64,000 nt of DNA from Undibacterium paludis (GTDB lineage: Bacteria > Pseudomonadota > Gammaproteobacteria > Burkholderiales > Burkholderiaceae_D): the NCBI RefSeq assembly GCF_022568815.1, contig NZ_JAKZHX010000017.1:1-64000 (forward strand), written 5' to 3'. The notes beneath the pieces are model-generated. The model saw only the letters and a program-made list of their open reading frames with translations, was not told the origin of the DNA and did not search any database. How positions within the stretch are numbered: the stretch's first letter is position 1; each line of letters opens with the position of its first letter. Of the stretch, positions 58,762 through 64,000 are shown in pieces. The translations under genes and the position numbers were made by a program.

Positions 58762-61700
58762 TTTCAAGGCGGCAATGAAATGATGTTCTTCAACCAGTAG
58801 CAAAGGCAACTGGGCACTAGCCATTTCTCTTTTATCTTCTTTCAACAGAAATTCAATCGACATAATTTGGTCTACTAATGGCTTGGCGCCAAAATAACCG
58901 ACCATTCCCCTCAATGTATGTGCGGTTCTCAACGCTGTTTTATGCTCACCAGATGCCAGGGCGGCTCTTAATCCTTTGATATGCTCGGGAATATTGCTTA
59001 GTGCAAGCTTGCCAATAATATTCATGATTTCTTCATCCGTTTTTTTCAGGGCATGCGCATAGTCGAATTGCGATGACTGAACGAGCTCATTGCCATCGGT
59101 AGTCAGTGCTGTTGTTGCTTCTGTAGCGTACTTGCCCATTACCTCTGCCAGGGTAGTGAACAGGGTTTCACGTTGTATTGGCTTGGAGATGTAGGCATCC
59201 ATGCCGGCCTGCAGACATTTTTCCTTGTCTCCGGGCATGACATTGGCAGTCATCGCAATGATGGGTACATGCTTCCCTGTTCCCGCTTCTTTTGCACGAA
59301 TCAATTTGGTCGCTTCTATACCGTCCATGACGGGCATCTGCATGTCCATTAATATGATGTCTACCTCGTTGGTTTTGAGTGCATCAATAGCCTGGCGTCC
59401 ATTCTCACATAGTAGCACTGCATGTCCCGCGGCATTCAGCCAGCGCATTGCTACTTGCTGATTGATGACATTGTCCTCAACCAGCATCAGGCTCAGGGAT
59501 CGATTTGATCTCTGTAGTCCAGCCTGCCTGACAACATCCTGATCTGGTTCCTGGCTTTCCCCGGTTGCCTGCCGTATAGCCTGTCGCAATTCAATGGGAG
59601 TGACGGGTTTCGGCAAACTGTGCCTGATACCTAGCTGCATGCAGCGCTCTGACTCGCCAGGTACTGAGGCCCTGGTCAGCAGCAATGTGGAGGGTATGCG
59701 AATGTTGTCTCTATTTTTTAAGGCCTGTACGAAATCATAACCATTTAGGCCCGGCATGTGGGCATCAATGATCAGCAGGCCGTAAGGCTGGCCTATGGCT
59801 GACGCATTTTGTATCTCAGCCAGGCCTTGTTCGGCGTTCTCTACGCAATGAGGGGCAAATCCCCAATTCATCAGAATATCAGCCAGGAACTGTAGGTTGG
59901 CGATATTGTCATCGATCACGATGGTTTTGGGGATGATGGTAAGCGGCATGACAGGGAGAATGGCAGCAGGCGTGTCGCTGACAATCATCTTGACTGTAAA
60001 ATGAAAGGTGCTACCGCGACCAATCTGACTTTCTACCCATATCTTCCCCTCCATCATTTCAACGAGGCGTGAAGAAATTGACAAACCAAGACCTGTACCA
60101 CCGAATTTGCGGGTGACAGAGTTGTCAGCTTGTGAAAACAATTCAAAAATACTTTGCTGCTTGTTTTCTGGTATGCCTATGCCGGTATCAGTCACCTTGA
60201 AATGCAGATTGATGTCCTGACCGGAAATTTTCTCATAACTGACCTTGATGACGATTTCGCCTGCGCTGGTGAACTTGATCGCATTACCTACGATATTGAA
60301 GAGTATCTGACGCAACCTGATTGGGTCTCCATTCAGTTTCTTATCGAGACCGCATTCAATGTCAGCTATCAGTTCAAGCCCTTTTTTCTCTGCCTGGATT
60401 GCCAAAGTCTTGATCGCCTCGGCGAGCACTGCACGCAAATCAAAATCGATATGTTCCAGTGACAGTTTGCCAGCTTCTATCTTGGAAGAATCCAGGATGT
60501 CATCAATGATGGTCATCAAGGAATTAGCGGACGATTTGATCAGACCGAGATAACGTTGTTGCTCTGTATCGAGCTCGGTTTCCAGGGTCAGATCGGTCAT
60601 GCCGATAATGCCATTCATGGGGGTCCGTATTTCATGTGACATGGAAGCCAGAAAGAGACTTTTTGCGACATTGGCCGACTCAGCCATTTCCTTGGCTTGC
60701 AGCAACTCTTTTTCATGCTGTTTGCGTTCGGTAATGTCCTGGACTACACCGACAATACGAGAAGGTTTCCCTGTCGCCCCCTTGTCGAGCTGGCCAAAAG
60801 CGGCGATCCAGCACGTCGATCCGTCGCTGGGCCGGACAATCTTGAATTCCTGATCGAATCTGTACTCTGTTGCCAGTTTATCTAAAATTCTTTGATACAC
60901 TTCTTTTCTTTGTTGTTTGGAAAGCAGGCGCAGCCAGGTCCTCATGTTTATTTCAGGGTTATGAGACAAACCAAAGAGCGAGAGGAGCATGTCTGAGCAG
61001 GTAAATCGGTGGGACTGCAAATCCAGCGCATAACTGCCAATGCGGCCAACTTCCTGCGAGTTACGCAGGGTTTTTTCTCTTTCCTTGAGCTTGACCTGGG
61101 TCGTTATTACTTTATTCTGCGCTCTGAATAACAACCAGAACAGCAACATGATGCTCAGGCTGACAACAAGTGCCAGTAAAAATACATTATTTCTGTGGGT
61201 GCGAAATGCAGCGGTCACTACGCCAATCGGTTCGCCGACCAGGAAGGTTAATTGGTACTCCTTTAGCCTTCTGTAGCCATACATGCGCTCAGTGCCATCA
61301 GTCTGGGCGATACGTTGAATGTTGCCGGTGCTTGCTTCTGGCGAGGTAAATAATTGCTGGGTGTCGATGGTTTTTCCCAAGTATTGTAACGAGTCCGGCG
61401 AACGAGCCATGATCACGCCGCTATCGCGCAAGACAGTAACGACACTGCCTGGCGGATTGTTGAATTTAAGTGTTATGGCTGTGAGCAGATTAGGGTCGAT
61501 CGATAGCACGATCACACCGGCAAATTTTCCTGAACGCTGGATGGGACGTGTAAACTGTAAAGACCATTTGCGCGATACCTTGCCCAAGACCGGATTGCTG
61601 ATATAAAGCCGGTCAAGTTCAGGCTGGCGCTGGTGTACAAGGAAATGTTCACGTTTGCTTAGATCAACCCTGTCATTGGGTTTGGCCAGATTAGAAAACT

Positions 61701-62028
61701 CCATGATGCCATCCTGATTGATGATGGCAATCTGAAAACTGATGTCCTGAACGATGCCTTGGCGCTTGTTGACCACATCGGCAAACTGTTGCCAGTCACC
61801 ATCCCAGTCATCCCGGATGTCCAGCAACAGTTCATCAATGCGTTTGATGGTCGACAGCGCATATTCAGCAAAAAGCTGGGCCTGCGCATTGGTGCTGAAT
61901 TTGACATCATTGACCTGGCTTCGATAATTGCGTTCCACTTCATACAACGCCAGACCCCAGATCAGAGCGATGATAAAAGTGAACAGGACGATTAACTGAC
62001 GACGTATGCGTTTTTGTGCTTGCTCCAT
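58744..62028 (-). CDS. Hybrid sensor histidine kinase (Cache, PAS, HisKA, HATPase, two REC, Hpt)
   Basis: About 1094 residues. A membrane segment near residues 13-33, a periplasmic Cache-type domain (about 40-280: QISFQIAIINQDGIMEFSNL), a second membrane segment (about 285-305) and a PAS domain (about 345-445) come first. HisKA follows with His in MSHEIRTPMNG, then HATPase (NIVGNAIKFT, DTGIGIP, FGGTGLGLSIS). A REC domain has IDDNIANLQ and LLIIDAHMPGLNG, and a second REC has LVEDNVINQQ and ILMDMQMPVMDG. The C-terminal Hpt has His in AHTLRGMVGYFG. It is therefore a full phosphorelay protein. GGGGAG precedes two Met (62031, 62028). The gene for a REC-HD-GYP protein lies directly upstream. Confidence 0.93.
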   Translation of the reverse strand: MEQAQKRIRRQLIVLFTFIIALIWGLALYEVERNYRSQVNDVKFSTNAQAQLFAEYALSTIKRIDELLLDIRDDWDGDWQQFADVVNKRQGIVQDISFQIAIINQDGIMEFSNLAKPNDRVDLSKREHFLVHQRQPELDRLYISNPVLGKVSRKWSLQFTRPIQRSGKFAGVIVLSIDPNLLTAITLKFNNPPGSVVTVLRDSGVIMARSPDSLQYLGKTIDTQQLFTSPEASTGNIQRIAQTDGTERMYGYRRLKEYQLTFLVGEPIGVVTAAFRTHRNNVFLLALVVSLSIMLLFWLLFRAQNKVITTQVKLKEREKTLRNSQEVGRIGSYALDLQSHRFTCSDMLLSLFGLSHNPEINMRTWLRLLSKQQRKEVYQRILDKLATEYRFDQEFKIVRPSDGSTCWIAAFGQLDKGATGKPSRIVGVVQDITERKQHEKELLQAKEMAESANVAKSLFLASMSHEIRTPMNGIIGMTDLTLETELDTEQQRYLGLIKSSANSLMTIIDDILDSSKIEAGKLSLEHIDFDLRAVLAEAIKTLAIQAEKKGLELIADIECGLDKKLNGDPIRLRQILFNIVGNAIKFTSAGEIVIKVSYEKISGQDINLHFKVTDTGIGIPENKQQSIFELFSQADNSVTRKFGGTGLGLSISSRLVEMMEGKIWVESQIGRGSTFHFTVKMIVSDTPAAILPVMPLTIIPKTIVIDDNIANLQFLADILMNWGFAPHCVENAEQGLAEIQNASAIGQPYGLLIIDAHMPGLNGYDFVQALKNRDNIRIPSTLLLTRASVPGESERCMQLGIRHSLPKPVTPIELRQAIRQATGESQEPDQDVVRQAGLQRSNRSLSLMLVEDNVINQQVAMRWLNAAGHAVLLCENGRQAIDALKTNEVDIILMDMQMPVMDGIEATKLIRAKEAGTGKHVPIIAMTANVMPGDKEKCLQAGMDAYISKPIQRETLFTTLAEVMGKYATEATTALTTDGNELVQSSQFDYAHALKKTDEEIMNIIGKLALSNIPEHIKGLRAALASGEHKTALRTAHTLRGMVGYFGAKPLVDQIMSIEFLLKEDKREMASAQLPLLLVEEHHFIAALKSSLDA

Positions 62029-62062
62029 CATAACTCCCCGAAACAAAACATAGCCAGTGGGT

Positions 62063-63139
62063 TCAGGCTTTTGTCAACGTGCTCTCTTCCTGGATGATCA
62101 CATCGTCGTTGAAACGGAGATGTATGTCGAGCACCTGGTCCCAGGCTGAGACAAACGCACGCACGCAGTCGGGGCAAAAATGCGTCCCCGCATTTTGCAG
62201 TAGGAATGCCTTTGCGTCCTCCATGGGCCAAGCATGCTTGTAAGGCCTTTCCGTCGACAGTGCGTCGAAAACATCGGCCACTGCGACAATACGGCCAGAC
62301 CAGGGAATATCTTTACCACGCAAACCGTTAGGGTAACCATTGCCATCAAACTTTTCATGATGAGTGAGGGCGATCTCTTCCCCCAGTTTGATGACGGGTG
62401 CATTACTGCCTGCCAGTATGCTGGCGCCGATTACAGGATGTCGACGCATGATGGCGAGTTCTTCTGCTGTCAATTTGCCAGGCTTGAGCAGGATATGGTC
62501 AGGTATGCCGATTTTTCCAATGTCATGCATGGGGGCCGCCTCAAGCAGCAGTTCCTGAAAGTGTTTGTCCAGACCCAGTTGCTCGGCTATCAGCCTGGAG
62601 TAATGGGCCATACGATTGATGTGACCGCCTGTTTCCGGGTCGCGGAACTCTGCAGCCCGCGAAAGCCGGGCGATGAGTTCATGCTCTCTGTCTATCAGGG
62701 CGCCAGTTGCCTGCTCGACTTCATACTCTAGCAATTTGGCTTTGTCCTTAAGCAGGACCTGGGCATGACGCAGGTTGAGCAGATTGCGCATGCGAATGCG
62801 ACATTCGGTAACATCAATTGGCTTGGCCAGGAATTCAGTCGCCCCCAACTGCAAAGCGCGGGTCCGGACATCTTTTTCATCTTCTGTTGTTACCATGATG
62901 ATAGGGATGTCCTGGTAACCTGGCAGTTTTCTGACCAATTCAATAAAATCGTGGCCGTTGATTTCAGGCATCATATAGTCAACCAGTATCAGGTCATGCT
63001 CGCGGTCACGGCAGGCTGCCAATGCCAGTACCGGATCTTCAAATGCACTGACTGTGCTATCTGGCAAAGATTCTGCAAGTGAAGTTAGCAGGACGAGATT
63101 GAGCGCGCTGTCGTCCACAATCAGTATATTGGTAGTCAT
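62063..63139 (-). CDS. REC-HD-GYP response regulator (c-di-GMP phosphodiesterase type)
   Basis: A 358-residue protein. The receiver domain has phospho-acceptor Asp in LILVDYMMPEINGHDF. The HD-GYP domain (about 150-345) has metal-binding MHDIGKIGIPD, THHEKFDGNGYPNGLRG (HHEKxDGxGYP intact) and ADVFDALSTERPYK. HD-GYP proteins degrade c-di-GMP to pGpG or GMP. The late motif usually GTHFDP reads GTHFCPDC, a change of unknown effect. CAAGGAGAAGCC precedes ATG. It is followed by the hybrid kinase after 34 bases, so they probably form one operon and a phosphorelay-to-c-di-GMP pathway. Confidence 0.93.
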   Translation of the reverse strand: MTTNILIVDDSALNLVLLTSLAESLPDSTVSAFEDPVLALAACRDREHDLILVDYMMPEINGHDFIELVRKLPGYQDIPIIMVTTEDEKDVRTRALQLGATEFLAKPIDVTECRIRMRNLLNLRHAQVLLKDKAKLLEYEVEQATGALIDREHELIARLSRAAEFRDPETGGHINRMAHYSRLIAEQLGLDKHFQELLLEAAPMHDIGKIGIPDHILLKPGKLTAEELAIMRRHPVIGASILAGSNAPVIKLGEEIALTHHEKFDGNGYPNGLRGKDIPWSGRIVAVADVFDALSTERPYKHAWPMEDAKAFLLQNAGTHFCPDCVRAFVSAWDQVLDIHLRFNDDVIIQEESTLTKA

Positions 63140-63236
63140 GGCTTCTCCTTGTGCTGAAAAATTGCTTAATTTTCAATTTTAACTATAGGTGAAAATGGAT
63201 GATCAAACCAGTGAGTCATACTTGGACATGAGCAAG

Positions 63237-63285
63237 AAAACTGCTTGCCTTGCCAAAGCAGCCGACTTTGCCGGCAAGCTAATGA
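63237..63285 (-). terminator. Possible terminator downstream of cheW
   Basis: On the minus strand, GCTTGCC (63279-63273) pairs with GGCAAGC (63249-63243), and CAAAG pairs with CTTTG inside. AGTTTTC follows. The T-run is short, so the strength is uncertain. It lies between the cheW stop at 63398 and the REC-HD-GYP start at 63139, and would separate the two transcripts. Confidence 0.45.
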
Positions 63286-63397
63286 CCTGATTGCTTGTGG
63301 CTGTTCGCGGCAGTTTCCTGTCATGATCGCCATCTGGATTCTTATGCTTTTGGGTGTCGGCGTGCACTGTTTTGGTGTTAGTGTGGTGTGCCTTCTA

Positions 63398-63901
63398 CTA
63401 ATTTAATAAACCTGCGGTCTGGTAGCATTTCTCGTATTCAAGACTAGCAAGAAGGGTATTCAGATCCAGTATCGTGACCAGCCTGTCTTGCATCGTGACT
63501 AGTCCCAGAATGTGCTGAGTATCTGTTTTACATGCGAAGGGGAGCACATCGGCTCGCATGATTTGTACAACTTCGTGGATTTGGCCTGCCAAGAGTCCCA
63601 TTGGACCCTGTTCTGTATCGAGAATAATGGCTGTTCTGGGTGTTGAATCACCTGCAAGCTTAAAGCAGTGACACAAATCGACAAACGGAATAACGCTGCC
63701 GCGTAAGCTGGCAACGCCGCGCACATAGTCCGGTGAACCTGCGATCTGGGTCAGTGATACTTCTCCGCGTAATTCTCTGACGGACTTGATATTGATAGCA
63801 TAAGCTTCGCTGGCGAGCATGAAGATCAGGAAATCACCATAAACGAGATTTGGTACGCCATGTGGGAGGTTTGTAGTTTGTGTAATGTCAGAAATTTTCA
63901 T
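63398..63901 (-). CDS. cheW: Chemotaxis coupling protein CheW
   Basis: A 167-residue CheW: FLIFMLASEAYAINIKSVRELRG, VRGVASLRGSVIPFVDLCHCF, TAIILDTEQGPMGLLAGQIHEVV and LVTMQDRLVTILDLNTLL give the two subdomains of the SH3-like fold. It couples chemoreceptors to CheA. AAAGGAG precedes ATG 63901. It might form the 3' end of a chemotaxis operon whose remainder lies beyond the right edge. The PAS chemoreceptor at 4050-5717 is another possible partner. Confidence 0.93.
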   Translation of the reverse strand: MKISDITQTTNLPHGVPNLVYGDFLIFMLASEAYAINIKSVRELRGEVSLTQIAGSPDYVRGVASLRGSVIPFVDLCHCFKLAGDSTPRTAIILDTEQGPMGLLAGQIHEVVQIMRADVLPFACKTDTQHILGLVTMQDRLVTILDLNTLLASLEYEKCYQTAGLLN

Positions 63902-64000
63902 ATTTGCTCCTTTGACCAGTTGCACAAGGCATTAGCTGATCGCTTGAAATGAGAATGGATTTCAAAAAGAATACGAATATGGCGGGTAATGGCCACGAGA

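Noticed and set aside
63902..64000. Possible end of a further minus-strand gene at the right edge
   Set aside because: Two frames are open into the edge for fewer than 35 codons, and neither shows a recognisable chemotaxis protein C-terminus.

Overview
The window looks like a chromosomal segment of a betaproteobacterium of order Burkholderiales, most likely family Oxalobacteraceae and possibly Undibacterium. This is an inference from moderate GC, the protein families, and the pairing of a type IV pilin accessory protein with a pilin-type O-oligosaccharyltransferase. No rRNA, tRNA, CRISPR array, insertion sequence or prophage was recognised. Most genes are singletons or short operons of housekeeping, signalling and poorly characterised accessory functions.

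Left part (1-12 kb). A partial ankyrin-type gene runs off the left edge. Next come a promoter-to-terminator unit that looks like a small RNA, then an EF-G paralogue whose 5' region holds a 12-codon ORF and a 266-bp three-arm inverted-repeat structure. A PAS-containing chemoreceptor follows. A four-gene signalling operon on the minus strand then encodes a stand-alone receiver, a REC-GGDEF-EAL protein and two paralogous PAS histidine kinases. One kinase carries a PAS unit triplicated in tandem.

Middle (12-45 kb). Contents include a PAP2 phosphatase, a DUF1801 protein, a 995-residue protein of unknown family, exported and membrane hypothetical proteins, and a polysaccharide deacetylase. A methyltransferase-like protein, rsgA, a tyrosine phosphatase-like protein, two serine hydrolases, a SIMPL protein and acetyltransferases follow. 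Then come a GFA protein, an O-methyltransferase, a YbaK-type deacylase, and a LysR regulator divergent from a carboxymuconolactone decarboxylase/tautomerase/DUF4865 group. A BAAT-type hydrolase, an SRAP (YedK) protein and a SnoaL-like protein behind a SoxR-type operator complete this part. Two decayed genes are visible: a small exported protein with a stop plus a frameshift (31377-31720) and an ATP-grasp C-terminal remnant (33638-34000).

Right part (44-64 kb). An RTX/DUF4214 protein, a DUF3592-ankyrin membrane protein, the TfpX/TfpZ-type accessory protein and the O-ligase (separated by a terminator-like hairpin), moaC divergent from a BepA-type M48 protease with a lipoprotein, and a pentapeptide protein come first. 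An 877-residue unrecognised protein with an unusual leader follows. A TetR/oxidoreductase divergent pair with a clear operator comes next. The window ends in a signalling cluster of a hybrid kinase with Hpt, a REC-HD-GYP protein and CheW.

Signalling by c-di-GMP and chemotaxis proteins dominates both ends. Small leader ORFs and stem-loops recur upstream of several genes and are the most promising unexplained structures. Start codons were moved from the longest ORF where ribosome-binding sites, signal peptides or family lengths supported it.
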